A stretch of 64,000 bases of DNA from an uncultured Lachnobacterium sp. (GCA_900546625.1 URDU01000010.1:38973-102972); one strand, 5' to 3'; shown: positions 51,704 through 61,541, numbered from the stretch's first letter. Numbers and translations are program-made. The notes: a model not told the origin generated them from the letters alone.

Positions 51704-53167
51704 TCAATCCTCATATCTGATAACAAACAGATAAAAGCCCTTCTTATCGAGAATACATGTCTCCTGAAGCAGACGGTATTCAACGCGAAGCCTGATTTGT
51801 TTCTTTACAAACCCAATCTCATTTGAATACATAACAATAATGCCGCCGGATACCAGATGCTCCGTGGCCTTGTCAAAAAACCTCTCGTAAAAAAGCTCCA
51901 TCTCATCCTTGGTCTGTCGGTTTCGAACCGGCATATCCGTAATCAGCTCATCAAATTTGTAGTCATGCCTGAAATCAAAGAAATCCCTGTGTATAAAATT
52001 AATTCTTGTTTTAGCAAGTCCTGCATTCTCTCTGCCCATAGTGATTGCATCACCATAGGTATCTGTAGCATATATCTCGCGTGCCGGGACTAGGTGTGTG
52101 CGCTCTATGAGCAGTGTACCTACTCCGCAGAACGGATCCATGATCTGTGCTTCTTCCTTAAGATACGGCTTTGCAAGCGAAACAATAAGTGCCGCTTGTG
52201 ACGGATGCATCGACGTAGGAAGTGCATTCCTTCTGTACGCAAATCTATTATCCTGTATAGAACATAATCTCATGCAAGCGAAAAAATCGTCATTTTTTGT
52301 CTGTATGAGCTTAATCACCACCTCATAATCATTTGGTGAATTGATCATCCTGCCCTCTGAAAGCATATCGATAGCTCTGGCAAGCCTGCTCTGATATGCC
52401 GCATCTGCCGTACTCTCAATACGATAGTAAAACGGACCACCCTCACGGTGCATGCGTCTTAATATATCATACATATCTGATTCTGTAAGAATTCTAGCCG
52501 CTTCCTGTGCATCCTTTGGCAGAAGCGATGCTGCATGTATGGTGAAGTACATCCTTCTGAATGTACGCACCTGCATGATAAGAGGTATATTGTCAGTCTT
52601 TACAAGCACTCCAAGCGGATGCAGCTTTGTATCCTTAACAGGTATCTGACGTCGTACCACCTCTCTGTGGAGGCGGTTTGTCATAAGAAGCAGCTCCGCC
52701 TTCACTCCCTCAAGCACCGGTGTATGGTGCTTTATTCCATTATATTTAATCAGGATTTTATTTATTTCGTTAAATTCTTCCTCAATATGCTTTCTATTTT
52801 CAGCTGTGACTGTCATATGCTCAAGCTCTCCTGCCCGCTCCATAAGCTGTGGTATAAGCTCTTTGCAGTCCAGCTTTGACAGTGCCGCCAGGTATGAGCC
52901 CTTCACAAAGCGCATCTGCTCAGCCTCATATGCTTTAAAAACCTCATCAGAAAGCTGTGACATATGTAAATCTCCTATCAGAAGAGCTGCGTTCTTTCTG
53001 GTTTTTGCATCCTCTTCTCCCATAAACGATACAACCAGCTCTTCTTCTCCGGCAAGCAGCTTTAGTGCCTCTGCCAATGCATTTTCATCTTTAATTTCCT
53101 GTCTGAGGCTGCTCAGATTCTGACGCACATTCTCTTTTTTCAACAGATTTCCGATAATTTCCTTCAT
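51704..53167 (-). CDS. HEAT-like repeat protein fused to an RNA-type methyltransferase
   Basis: 487 residues. The N-terminal 140 residues are helical, HEAT-like (TRKNAALLIGDLHMSQLSDE, VKGSYLAALSKLDCKELIPQ). The C-terminal 200 form an UPF0020/TRM11-like Rossmann methyltransferase with QIMDPFCGVGTLLIERTHLV as SAM motif I. Where such enzymes carry N/D-PPY, this protein reads ITDMPVRNR. Many Lachnospiraceae carry related proteins of unknown target; tRNA or rRNA is the likely substrate. ATG at 53167 has AAAGGATGATTTAAA upstream. The amidase gene ends 32 bp upstream. Confidence 0.8.
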   Translation of the reverse strand: MKEIIGNLLKKENVRQNLSSLRQEIKDENALAEALKLLAGEEELVVSFMGEEDAKTRKNAALLIGDLHMSQLSDEVFKAYEAEQMRFVKGSYLAALSKLDCKELIPQLMERAGELEHMTVTAENRKHIEEEFNEINKILIKYNGIKHHTPVLEGVKAELLLMTNRLHREVVRRQIPVKDTKLHPLGVLVKTDNIPLIMQVRTFRRMYFTIHAASLLPKDAQEAARILTESDMYDILRRMHREGGPFYYRIESTADAAYQSRLARAIDMLSEGRMINSPNDYEVVIKLIQTKNDDFFACMRLCSIQDNRFAYRRNALPTSMHPSQAALIVSLAKPYLKEEAQIMDPFCGVGTLLIERTHLVPAREIYATDTYGDAITMGRENAGLAKTRINFIHRDFFDFRHDYKFDELITDMPVRNRQTKDEMELFYERFFDKATEHLVSGGIIVMYSNEIGFVKKQIRLRVEYRLLQETCILDKKGFYLFVIRYED

Positions 53168-53199
53168 TTTTAAATCATCCTTTAATTTATTATATATTG

Positions 53200-53946
53200 T
53201 CAGGTTTGGCTTGCTTCTTCCTTTGGCACACCATTTTCTTTGATATAGGTATCCAGATCCTTGTGAAACTGCTCCCACGCATCCTCATGCTCCACGAAGT
53301 AGAGCGGACACTTCTTGCCTGTCACATCGTAATGTCTTATTACATCATCCGCATTCAGATCATACCGTCCCATAAGCCATGTGGTAAGCTCTATAAGCGA
53401 CTGATATGTGCTATCGTTGAACTTTCCTGTCTCATCCTCTATACAGCACTCTATTGATATAGTGTCACTGTTTCTGTTATTAGATGCATACGATATCTCA
53501 TTGCACGGTATGCACTGCACTATCTCACCCTCCAAGCCTATCACAAAGTGTGAGCTTGCCTTGGTCTTTTTGGTCTCTGCAAGTCCATTGAAATAGTCTC
53601 TGTTTTGTCTGGCTGATGTACCCGGATTTGCTGTATAATGAACAACTATGCCGTTTACCTTCTCAAGTGCCTTCTGTGGTCTGGAATACGGATTGGGTGT
53701 CAGCAGCTGCACATCAAGCTTTGGCTGTATAGGATTGTAAAAAGTAGTCGTAACCTCTGCCTTTACCTCTTCCTGCTTTGCCTTTCTGCCTCTTAGTGCT
53801 CCCACTATGATTATCGTTGCAATTATAAGTATTATCATGCCTATCACAACGGCATTGGTAATAAGCTGCTTCCTTCGAACCTGTGCGCGGTGTCTTTTTC
53901 TATATGCTTCGCGCTTTCTCTGTCTTATCTTTTCGTACTCGTCCAT
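53200..53946 (-). CDS. Membrane-anchored N-acetylmuramoyl-L-alanine amidase (Amidase_2)
   Basis: 248 residues. A very basic N-terminus (RQRKREAYRKRHRAQVRRKQ) and one membrane helix (about 32-50) precede the catalytic domain (about 95-235). Zinc ligands are in NGIVVHYTANPG, RHYDVTGKKCP and a middle segment KASSHFVIGLEGEIVQCIP, matching T7-lysozyme-like Amidase_2 enzymes that cut the lactyl-alanine bond of peptidoglycan. Likely a cell-wall remodelling enzyme on the outer face of the membrane. Confidence 0.9.
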   Translation of the reverse strand: MDEYEKIRQRKREAYRKRHRAQVRRKQLITNAVVIGMIILIIATIIIVGALRGRKAKQEEVKAEVTTTFYNPIQPKLDVQLLTPNPYSRPQKALEKVNGIVVHYTANPGTSARQNRDYFNGLAETKKTKASSHFVIGLEGEIVQCIPCNEISYASNNRNSDTISIECCIEDETGKFNDSTYQSLIELTTWLMGRYDLNADDVIRHYDVTGKKCPLYFVEHEDAWEQFHKDLDTYIKENGVPKEEASQT

Positions 53947-54082
53947 TTAATTATCCCCGGTTATTTCTTTTGTATGCTTTTATGTAACTATTCCAAGCTT
54001 TTATAAACATTTGCATATATACGAGATTATTTTAGCACAAATTGTATTGTTATGCCACATAAAATAATATGTAATATAATAC

Positions 54083-54126
54083 AAAAGCACCAGATATTAC
54101 GATGTAACATAATACCCGGTGCTTTA
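54083..54126 (-). terminator. Terminator of ilvE
   Basis: AAAGCACC and GGTGCTTT arms extended by GGTATTA/TAATATC form a long stem followed on the minus strand by a T-rich stretch, 31 bp past the ilvE stop. Confidence 0.8.
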
Positions 54127-54156
54127 TTATAAATGTATGTTCTTAATTACACTTAA

Positions 54157-55188
54157 TTAATCACATTTAATCTCGTGAACCCATCCATCCGGTCCGTCAA
54201 TATGACCCATCTGGATGCCTGTAAGTGTGTCACGAAGCTTCTTTGTAACAGGTCCCATTTCGTCCATGCCGCTTGGGAAGCAGATTTCCTTGCCGTGGTC
54301 TACAATCTTTCCTACAGGAGAGATTACTGCTGCTGTTCCACAGAGTCCACACTCAGCAAAATCCTTTACCTCATCAAAGAGTACCTCTCTGTGCTCAACC
54401 TTGAGTCCTAAGTACTTCTCTGCAACTACCATCAGTGAACGGCGTGTGATTGATGGAAGGATGCTGTCTGACTTAGGTGTAACAAATGTGCCATCCTTTG
54501 TGATGAAGATGAAGTTTGCTCCACCTGTCTCCTCTACCTTTGTACGTGTTGCAGGATCGAGGTACATATTCTCTGCAAAGCCCTGTTCATGTGCATCTAC
54601 AATGGCATGGAGGCTCATTGCATAGTTGAGTCCTGCCTTGATATGACCTGTTCCGTGAGGTGCTGCTCTATCAAAGTCTGACACACGGATCGTGATTGGC
54701 TTTGCGCCGCCCTTGAAGTATGGTCCAACAGGTGTTACAAGGATTCTGAACTGATACTCGTCAGCAGGCTTTACACCGATTACTGCGTTTGTTCCCATAA
54801 TGTATGGTCTGATATAGAGTGTAGCGCCTGAGCCGTATGGTGGAACCCATGCAGCATTTGCTCTTACTACTTCCTCAACTGCCTTTACAAATCTATCCTC
54901 CGGGAATACAGGCATCTCAAGTCTCTCACATGAGTCCTTAAGACGCTGTGCGTTTAAGTCAGGTCTGAAGCAGACAATTCTGCCATCCTCTGTTGTGTAA
55001 GCCTTAAGACCCTCGAAGCATGTCTGTGCATACTGGAATACTCCCGCACACTCATTAAGTGTCACTGTATGATCCTTTGTGAGCTGTCCATCGTCCCACT
55101 TTCCATCTTTATAATTAGAAACATAGCTGTAATCTGTTTCCTGGTAGCCAAAACTAAGGTTTGACCAATCGATATCCTTCTTTTCCAT
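54157..55188 (-). CDS. ilvE: Branched-chain amino acid aminotransferase
   Basis: 343 residues. Last step of Val/Leu/Ile synthesis and first of degradation: exchange of amino groups with 2-oxoglutarate. Fold-type IV PLP enzyme: VFQYAQTCFEGLKAY near the start, RPYIMGTNAVIGVKPADEYQ, PLP Lys in GTGHIKAGLNYAMSLHA, and CGTAAVISPVGKI. ATG at 55188 follows GGAGGATATAAAG. The leader contains a perfect CCGATATA/TATATCGG hairpin and a small CCGT/ACGG stem that abuts the ribosome site. Monocistronic. Confidence 0.95.
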   Translation of the reverse strand: MEKKDIDWSNLSFGYQETDYSYVSNYKDGKWDDGQLTKDHTVTLNECAGVFQYAQTCFEGLKAYTTEDGRIVCFRPDLNAQRLKDSCERLEMPVFPEDRFVKAVEEVVRANAAWVPPYGSGATLYIRPYIMGTNAVIGVKPADEYQFRILVTPVGPYFKGGAKPITIRVSDFDRAAPHGTGHIKAGLNYAMSLHAIVDAHEQGFAENMYLDPATRTKVEETGGANFIFITKDGTFVTPKSDSILPSITRRSLMVVAEKYLGLKVEHREVLFDEVKDFAECGLCGTAAVISPVGKIVDHGKEICFPSGMDEMGPVTKKLRDTLTGIQMGHIDGPDGWVHEIKCD

Positions 55189-55199
55189 CTTTATATCCT

Positions 55200-55245
55200 C
55201 CGTTTCTTTACGGATCCGATATAACCTAGCGTTATCATATATCGG
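55200..55245 (-). promoter_or_regulatory. Structured leader of ilvE
   Basis: CCGATATA (55216-55223) pairs with TATATCGG (55238-55245), and CCGT/ACGG (55200-55213) sits directly on the GGAGG site. It could modulate translation. T-box landmarks are absent. Confidence 0.45.
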
Positions 55246-55265
55246 GTCTACTATCATTTATGCTC

Positions 55266-55294
55266 ATTCTAGTACAATAGTAAAAAAATGTCTA
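55266..55294 (-). promoter_or_regulatory. Promoter of ilvE
   Basis: On the minus strand -35 TAGACA (55289-55294), 17 bp, -10 TAGAAT (55266-55271). A TAGTAC/GTACTA repeat surrounds it. Confidence 0.55.
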
Positions 55295-55349
55295 GTACTA
55301 TTTTTTTATAATAACCATAACCTAAGTTTCTACATAGATTTATTTATTA

Positions 55350-57497
55350 TTATAAGATAAGACCTGACTTTTTCTTACTTTTTTCAATTGCTGTATTGAG
55401 CCTTCCAAACGGACGTCCGAGCAGCAGGCCAATCACCAGTGATATAGCTATAAATATAAGAAGAATCGCAAGGTCCTTACCGTAATCAAAGCGGTACATG
55501 CCGCCAACGCACTCTCTTAGGGCATTCATGGCATAGTTAAACGGCATGAACTTGTACAGCGCTCTGTACACCTGCGGCAGCACCTCAACCGGGAATGTGC
55601 CGCCTGCACCTGCCACCTGGATGACCATGATGACTACTGCTACAGCCTGTCCCACATTGCCCCAGTCCGCCGTGAGTGAGTACATGAGAAGCGTGAATAC
55701 AAGGCTTGTCAGCGCGCTTGCACACCAGAAAAGGAACGGATGCCTGCACTGTATGCCAACGAAGAACAAATCACCGAGCACTGTCACAAGAGTCTGTATC
55801 TGTCCTATCACGAAAAATGTGATATATCTGCCGAAAAACTTATGTACACTGTTTACTTTGCCAAGCGATTTTATATCATCGGTGTCCTTTACCTTTGTTT
55901 TCACAAGTGCAACCGTTATCAGACCGCCCACCCACAGGGCCAGCACTGTATAAAACGGTGCCATGGCTGAGCCGTATGTGGATATCTCATATATCTTCTG
56001 CTCATCCATAGACAGCGGTGATGTCACAAACTGTGCAATCAGTGTCGGATCTGTCTGAAGAAGCTTTACAATCTCATTAAACTGCTCATCGTTTGATAAA
56101 TTATCAAATCCTGATATAACATTCTGCAAGCCATCTCTGATCTGCTGCACATACTGTCTGGTATTTACGATATCTGCATTTCCGGATTTAAGCACTGATG
56201 AATAATCATCGAGCGCTTTTTGTATATCCGGGAAGCTGTCATCCAATGAGCCAAGCATGGACTGTGTCTCAATAAGTGCATATTCTATATCATACACTGC
56301 TCCTGTGAGATTCGGCGATACACTGTGGTCAAATGTATTTTTAAGTGTGTCTATTGCAGACTTTGCACCTGACACATCGGCCTTTATTGACTCCTTAAGA
56401 AGCTTCAGCTTATCTGCTGTCAATTCAGTATCTGACTTAAGGTCTTTTATCTGTGTTTTAATGCTTTGGATATTATTCCTGACAGCCTCTATCTGCGAGC
56501 TATCCACTCCCTTTAAGCCCTCAATGGCTGAAAGCGTATTCTCTGCAAGCTGTTCTACCGTATCAAAGCCAGCCACAGAAACAGAGATATCAGAAATATC
56601 AGCATCAGCTATTCCCGATGCATTTAAAAGCTGTATGGAGTTTTCCAGCACATCGAGCTGGCTGTTTATGTTTGATAAGCTTATGTCAACCATCTGTGCG
56701 ATGGTCTGTGCTGTCTGCGTCCCCGAGAGCACCGACGACTGCATGCCGCTTACCGATGACTGTCCGCCGTCAATAAGCCCCTGCACACTCGGAAGCAGTG
56801 ACTGCGTCGAGCCTATCAGACTGTCTGCCGAATCCGTGAGCATGGCAAAGGTATCGAGCATGCCTGCATATGTGGAAAGAGTCGTATCCATATCCTTTAG
56901 CTTGTCAACAACTGTCCCAGCCAGGTTGTCGCCTGATTTGCCGTCTCCCACTATGAGTTCTCCGGACTTTGACGCTATCTCTGTAATCGTGCTTACCATT
57001 GAAGAGTTTACAGATTGCTGCACCGTGGTCTTGACCTTTGAGGTTATCTTTGTTGCTATGGCATTTTTCTTGCTGTTCTCATAGTACTCTATCTGCGGAT
57101 TGACCGGCTCACCGCTTAAGAAGCTGAGCATATCAGCAGAAAAATCCTTTGGCACTATAAAGGCAGCATAGCACTTTCCGCTGTAAACATCCTCCAGCGC
57201 CTCTTTACTGCTATCTGTGAAAATCCATCCGATCACATCATTTTCCTTAAGACCGTTTATGACGCTGTCTCCCATGCAAAGCTTTAAATCACCGATGCTC
57301 ATGCCCTCATCCTCAGAATATACTGCTATGTGCATCTGTGATGTAGCTTCCTCACCGTAAGGATCCCAGTTGGACATAATATTAAACCATGCGTACAAAG
57401 CCGGGATGATACAAAGGCCCATAATAATGACTATGGCAACCACATTTGTGGATATGCGTTTCAGGTCAGCCAGATATATTTGAAATATTTTTTTCAT
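55350..57497 (-). CDS. YhgE/Pip family membrane protein, copy 1
   Basis: 715 residues. N-terminal helix (VVAIVIIMGLCIIPALYAWF) with NIMSNWDPYG is the Pip/YhgE signature. A 500-residue extracytoplasmic helical coiled-coil stalk follows, then five C-terminal helices of the ABC-2 permease type with GAGGTFPVEVLPQVYRALYK and FMPFNYAMNALRECVGGMYR. Relatives include the phage infection protein Pip of Lactococcus and parts of ESX-type secretion. The substrate is unknown. It overlaps the small membrane protein gene by ATGA and is paired with a second homologue. Confidence 0.88.
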   Translation of the reverse strand: MKKIFQIYLADLKRISTNVVAIVIIMGLCIIPALYAWFNIMSNWDPYGEEATSQMHIAVYSEDEGMSIGDLKLCMGDSVINGLKENDVIGWIFTDSSKEALEDVYSGKCYAAFIVPKDFSADMLSFLSGEPVNPQIEYYENSKKNAIATKITSKVKTTVQQSVNSSMVSTITEIASKSGELIVGDGKSGDNLAGTVVDKLKDMDTTLSTYAGMLDTFAMLTDSADSLIGSTQSLLPSVQGLIDGGQSSVSGMQSSVLSGTQTAQTIAQMVDISLSNINSQLDVLENSIQLLNASGIADADISDISVSVAGFDTVEQLAENTLSAIEGLKGVDSSQIEAVRNNIQSIKTQIKDLKSDTELTADKLKLLKESIKADVSGAKSAIDTLKNTFDHSVSPNLTGAVYDIEYALIETQSMLGSLDDSFPDIQKALDDYSSVLKSGNADIVNTRQYVQQIRDGLQNVISGFDNLSNDEQFNEIVKLLQTDPTLIAQFVTSPLSMDEQKIYEISTYGSAMAPFYTVLALWVGGLITVALVKTKVKDTDDIKSLGKVNSVHKFFGRYITFFVIGQIQTLVTVLGDLFFVGIQCRHPFLFWCASALTSLVFTLLMYSLTADWGNVGQAVAVVIMVIQVAGAGGTFPVEVLPQVYRALYKFMPFNYAMNALRECVGGMYRFDYGKDLAILLIFIAISLVIGLLLGRPFGRLNTAIEKSKKKSGLIL

Positions 57498-57976
57498 TGC
57501 TCGGCATCCTCCACTGTACTTTGCTGTATCATATCAAATCTCAGCTCCACTTTTTCGGCTATTTCCTGCACCCTGTCATCAATCTGCACGACAGGACTCA
57601 CGCTCATGTTCTGCGCATCACCGCCGCTTATCTCATTCATCTTCTCCTGCAGCTTATAGTCCACATACTCGACTCCTATTAAATACACCGCAATAGCAAA
57701 CAGACTCACTATCCACAGCACGAGAAAAATGATTTTGGAGCTGTCCGGCACAATCATCAGCAGAACAAGGAAAAAGAGAGGAATGATATATATACATCTC
57801 AGTCCTATTTTTATCCGCTTTTGATTCTGCTCGTGGATGGTCTTTTCATATCCGACCAGCTTATCGTACATCTCGCGCAGTCTCTTATCATCGGAAAGCG
57901 GCTGCTCATTTACATTATTACTCATATTGTCTTTGTTAACTTTAATATCTTTATTATTTTTACATGTATCCTGCAT
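57494..57976 (-). CDS. Small membrane protein between the two YhgE/Pip genes
   Basis: 160 residues, not recognised. A polar Asn/Lys/Asp-rich N-terminus, a helical segment (LREMYDKLVGYEKTIHEQNQ) and two adjacent membrane helices (about 72-118, IIPLFFLVLLMIVPDSSKII). The C-terminal tail contains a helix with predicted coiled-coil character (VDYKLQEKMNEISGG). GGAAGGAAAGT precedes ATG. Coupling to the downstream YhgE gene suggests an accessory subunit. Confidence 0.65.
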   Translation of the reverse strand: MQDTCKNNKDIKVNKDNMSNNVNEQPLSDDKRLREMYDKLVGYEKTIHEQNQKRIKIGLRCIYIIPLFFLVLLMIVPDSSKIIFLVLWIVSLFAIAVYLIGVEYVDYKLQEKMNEISGGDAQNMSVSPVVQIDDRVQEIAEKVELRFDMIQQSTVEDAEQ

Positions 57977-58061
57977 ACTTTCCTTCCCGCTTTACAGCTT
58001 ACAGCACATCAGAAGCACCATATTTATATGCCAATTATCGATTTATTAATTGTACATTTAA

Positions 58062-60197
58062 CTATAGCAGCTCGGTATCCTCCATACGCTTCTCTATAAA
58101 GTGATTGAGCCTGATAAACGGCTTTCGTATCACAAGCCCTATCACCAGCGAAGCCGCACTAAAAAGTAAAAGCGTGATATAACATTTACCGAGCGTATTT
58201 TCGTACATACCTCCGATGCACTCCCTCATCGCATTTATCGCATATGGGAATGGGAAGAAAATATACACTGCCCTGAAAAATGACGGCAAAGCCTCTATCG
58301 GATATGTGCCGCCGCTTCCTGCAATCTGAAGCACCATGACAACTACCGCCAGTGCCTTTCCTATATCGCCAAAGGATATGGTCAGAGAATATATGAGCAG
58401 TGAAAATGTAAGGCTTGTCACTGCACCTGTCACAATAAATGATACCGGATGCACACACTGTATTTTAAGCAGATATAAATCTCCGAGCACAATGATAAAT
58501 GCCTGTATCTGAGACAGTAAAAAGAATGTCAGGTATCTGCCAAAATAAAGCTGTGAAGGCTTCAGTGCCTTAAGCTCCTTAGCATCTGCGTGAACCTTTA
58601 CCAGTGAAACAAGTATTGTCATGCCTACCCATATGGCAAGTGTGGTGTAAAAAGGTGCTACTCCTGAGCCATAATTTGCTATCTCATATATGTAATTATC
58701 GGATACCTGCACCGGCTCTGAAAAGAAGCTGCCAAGCGTTTCGGGATTACCCGAAAGCAGATTCACTATGATATCAGCCTTTTCATCCTCAGAGGCTGCT
58801 TCAAGCCTATCCAGTGTCTCATTTATCTTGTCTGATGCTGATTCTATGATACTCTTAAGCTGAGTCATGCTCATATTGAGTGTATCAAGCGTGCTGTCCA
58901 CTCCGTCAAATACCTGCGCCATAGAGCCTGATGTCTGACTCAGATTGCCAAGTGTGGTCTGCATCGAATCAAGCACAGACGACATACTGCCTATCATGCC
59001 GTCCACCTGCGGCACTATCTGTGAGGTATATGTAGCATTAAGCGATGACGCAGTCGTTGAAAGAGCTGACATAACACTCTTAAGTGTTTCCTCAGAATTC
59101 TGTGTCTTTCCCGATAAATCCACAGACTGTGTACTTTCTATCATGCTCCTTGTCTGTTCCTTAACAAGCTCTATATTGGAAATGAGTGTGCCAATATGGG
59201 TATCATCCATATCCGGCTTTATTTTGTTGATCTTGTCCTCAAGAGTGTCAATATTACCTTTCAATGCATCCGCTGACTGTTTAATATTCTTTACATCGCT
59301 TTGCAGTGTATTTACATCCTGTGACAGATTTGCGTCTGAAATCTGCTTTGATATATCATCAATCGAGCCCTTCACATTTGCTAATGCCGATGTGATATCA
59401 GCGCTAAAGCTGTCAAAGGACTGTCTGGTGGACTGTAAATCCGCTTTGCTTTCTTCAAGCCGGTCTGTGCCCTTTGCAAGCTTATCCTGCCCGTCCTTCA
59501 GTGCTTCGCCTGTCTCTTTAGATACCTGTGACAATGCCTTATTTCCGTCAATAAACGTATCTATCATGGCATCGTACTGTGTGAGACTCTCTGATACCGC
59601 TTCAAGCTTACCGGTCATCTGCCCCACAGCATCCTTTTCCTTCATGTCATCGGATATTACGTTTGTCTCCTTAAATACCTGCTCTGCAAGCACCTTTAAA
59701 AACTGCTTATTAATGCTTGATTTAACAGCACTTGCTGCACTGTCCGTTATCTTTGTCGCAACAGCATTTTTCTTGTCATTGAGATAGTAGGTAATCCTTG
59801 GATTTTCAATATTGTCAGCTACACCATGATACATGCTGTAGGTAAACTGCTCATCTATGACAAGTGCAGAATAGTATTTGCCGGACTTAACACCCTCAAT
59901 AGCCTTTTCCTCTGATTTAACAAACTTCCAGCCTATAGTATCCTTTTGCTTTAATGACTCTACCACACCATCGCCCATATTGACAGTTTCGCTGTCATTC
60001 TTCGTCCATCCCTTATCAAGATTGACTACCGCAATTGCGATATTACCTGTGTTGCCATACGGGTCCCAGTTGGCATAGATATTAAACCATGCATACAGCG
60101 CCGGCAGCACGCACAGTCCTATAACTATAATGAGTACAAGCACATTGCGGAATATGCCGCACATATCTCTTTTAAAAATTTTTAAAATATCAGCCAT
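58062..60197 (-). CDS. YhgE/Pip family membrane protein, copy 2
   Basis: 711 residues with the same layout as copy 1: N-terminal helix with NIYANWDPYG, about 480 residues of coiled-coil stalk outside the membrane (many DIKQS/KDIxQS-type heptads), then five helices with GSGGTYPIEALPSFFRAVYI and FFPFPYAINAMRECIGGMYE. First gene of the three-gene cluster, 85 bp from the small membrane protein. The two homologues probably form a heterodimer, by analogy with other ABC-2-type permeases. Confidence 0.88.
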   Translation of the reverse strand: MADILKIFKRDMCGIFRNVLVLIIVIGLCVLPALYAWFNIYANWDPYGNTGNIAIAVVNLDKGWTKNDSETVNMGDGVVESLKQKDTIGWKFVKSEEKAIEGVKSGKYYSALVIDEQFTYSMYHGVADNIENPRITYYLNDKKNAVATKITDSAASAVKSSINKQFLKVLAEQVFKETNVISDDMKEKDAVGQMTGKLEAVSESLTQYDAMIDTFIDGNKALSQVSKETGEALKDGQDKLAKGTDRLEESKADLQSTRQSFDSFSADITSALANVKGSIDDISKQISDANLSQDVNTLQSDVKNIKQSADALKGNIDTLEDKINKIKPDMDDTHIGTLISNIELVKEQTRSMIESTQSVDLSGKTQNSEETLKSVMSALSTTASSLNATYTSQIVPQVDGMIGSMSSVLDSMQTTLGNLSQTSGSMAQVFDGVDSTLDTLNMSMTQLKSIIESASDKINETLDRLEAASEDEKADIIVNLLSGNPETLGSFFSEPVQVSDNYIYEIANYGSGVAPFYTTLAIWVGMTILVSLVKVHADAKELKALKPSQLYFGRYLTFFLLSQIQAFIIVLGDLYLLKIQCVHPVSFIVTGAVTSLTFSLLIYSLTISFGDIGKALAVVVMVLQIAGSGGTYPIEALPSFFRAVYIFFPFPYAINAMRECIGGMYENTLGKCYITLLLFSAASLVIGLVIRKPFIRLNHFIEKRMEDTELL

Positions 60198-60221
60198 AAA
60201 TCATCCTCTTATATCCGGTAT

Positions 60222-61496
60222 TTATATCCGCTGTTGTTTTAGCTCCCCAATAAAATACAATGAGCCAAATGCAACATTTTTTGTATCGCTTTTCAGGTGC
60301 TTTTCTATCTCATCAACTCCTGAAAGCTCTGTTGCCTCAACTCCCTCTTTTCTGATAAAATCAGCAAGGTTTGATGCCTGCAGTGCCCTGTCTGAATCCG
60401 GTGTCACTGTATAAAACTCCTCTGCAAGCGGCAAAATCTCACGTATCATCACATCATAGTCCTTATCCGCCATGACTCCCATGAAAAAGCAAAATTTCTC
60501 ATCCGGATACATATGCATGAGGCTTTCTTTGAGTGCATCAACTCCATTGCTGTTGTGTGCTCCGTCCACTAACAGAAACGGCTCCTTTGAGACTATCTCC
60601 ATGCGCCCAGGCCACACAGCCTCTTCAAGAGCACTCTTTATCCTGTCATTTAAGTCTGCTTCCTTCGCCGGCAAGCCTGTCCTATCATTTTGAGTTTCAT
60701 ACTCCGACACGCCATAGTGCTTTCCGAGCACATACCGCGCCGCAAGCTCTGCCGCCGCTGCATTCTCCCACTGGAATGTACCGCAAAGCCTCAGTGCGTA
60801 GCCGCTGCAGCGCGCTGTATCACTTTGCTCCACAGTTATTATCCTTGCATGCTTTTTTTGCGCTTCCCGCTCGATTACCTGCATGGCACGTTTATCCTGC
60901 TGTTCCACCACCACTGTGCCGTTTTCCTTTATGATACCGGCCTTTTCAGCCGCTATATCCGCTATATCACTGCCAAGGATGGCCATATGGTCGTAGCCTA
61001 TCTTTGTAATAACAGCACATTGCGGTGTGCCGATTGCATTCGTTGAGTCGAGCCTGCCGCCAAGCCCGGTCTCGATGACCATATAATCGCACTGCTGCTC
61101 CTCAAAGTACAAAAGAGCCATAGCAAGGCAGTAGTCAAACATCGTAAGCCCTATGCCAAAATCTATATCAAGCAGATAGTTTCCAAGCCTTGTGACATCC
61201 TCCTTAGGTATCATATGTCCGTCAACAGTGATGCGCTCCTCAAAGTCCACCAGATGCGGTGATACAAACGTGCCTACTCTCATATGCTCTTTTTTTAATA
61301 CACTAGAAAGAAAAGCGCATACTGACCCCTTCCCATTGGTACCTGCCACATGGATATACGGTATTATGCGCTTTTGCTTTCCTTTTTCTTGCAGCACTCT
61401 TATGACATGTGCTGTCACTACCACTCCGGGCTCATTGCCGAAACGGCGTGTATTTTCTATTTTGTTTAAAACCTGTGTGTAATCTAAATTTCCCAT
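60222..61496 (-). CDS. folC: Folylpolyglutamate synthase / dihydrofolate synthase
   Basis: 424 residues. Adds glutamate to (dihydro)folate with ATP. The Mur-ligase-like P-loop is HVAGTNGKGSVCAFLSSVLK, the omega loop is MVIETGLGGRLDSTNA, and the C-terminal domain carries VDGAHNSNGVDALKESL. RBS at the ATG is weak. The YhgE gene starts 24 bp beyond its stop, so folC may lead that operon. Confidence 0.93.
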   Translation of the reverse strand: MGNLDYTQVLNKIENTRRFGNEPGVVVTAHVIRVLQEKGKQKRIIPYIHVAGTNGKGSVCAFLSSVLKKEHMRVGTFVSPHLVDFEERITVDGHMIPKEDVTRLGNYLLDIDFGIGLTMFDYCLAMALLYFEEQQCDYMVIETGLGGRLDSTNAIGTPQCAVITKIGYDHMAILGSDIADIAAEKAGIIKENGTVVVEQQDKRAMQVIEREAQKKHARIITVEQSDTARCSGYALRLCGTFQWENAAAAELAARYVLGKHYGVSEYETQNDRTGLPAKEADLNDRIKSALEEAVWPGRMEIVSKEPFLLVDGAHNSNGVDALKESLMHMYPDEKFCFFMGVMADKDYDVMIREILPLAEEFYTVTPDSDRALQASNLADFIRKEGVEATELSGVDEIEKHLKSDTKNVAFGSLYFIGELKQQRI

Positions 61497-61541
61497 GCCA
61501 TCATTATAATATATCCGGCCGGTAAAATAAAGACCATATCG

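Noticed and set aside
55189-55345. T-box upstream of ilvE
   Set aside because: No T-box sequence, specifier loop or terminator/antiterminator pair can be found.
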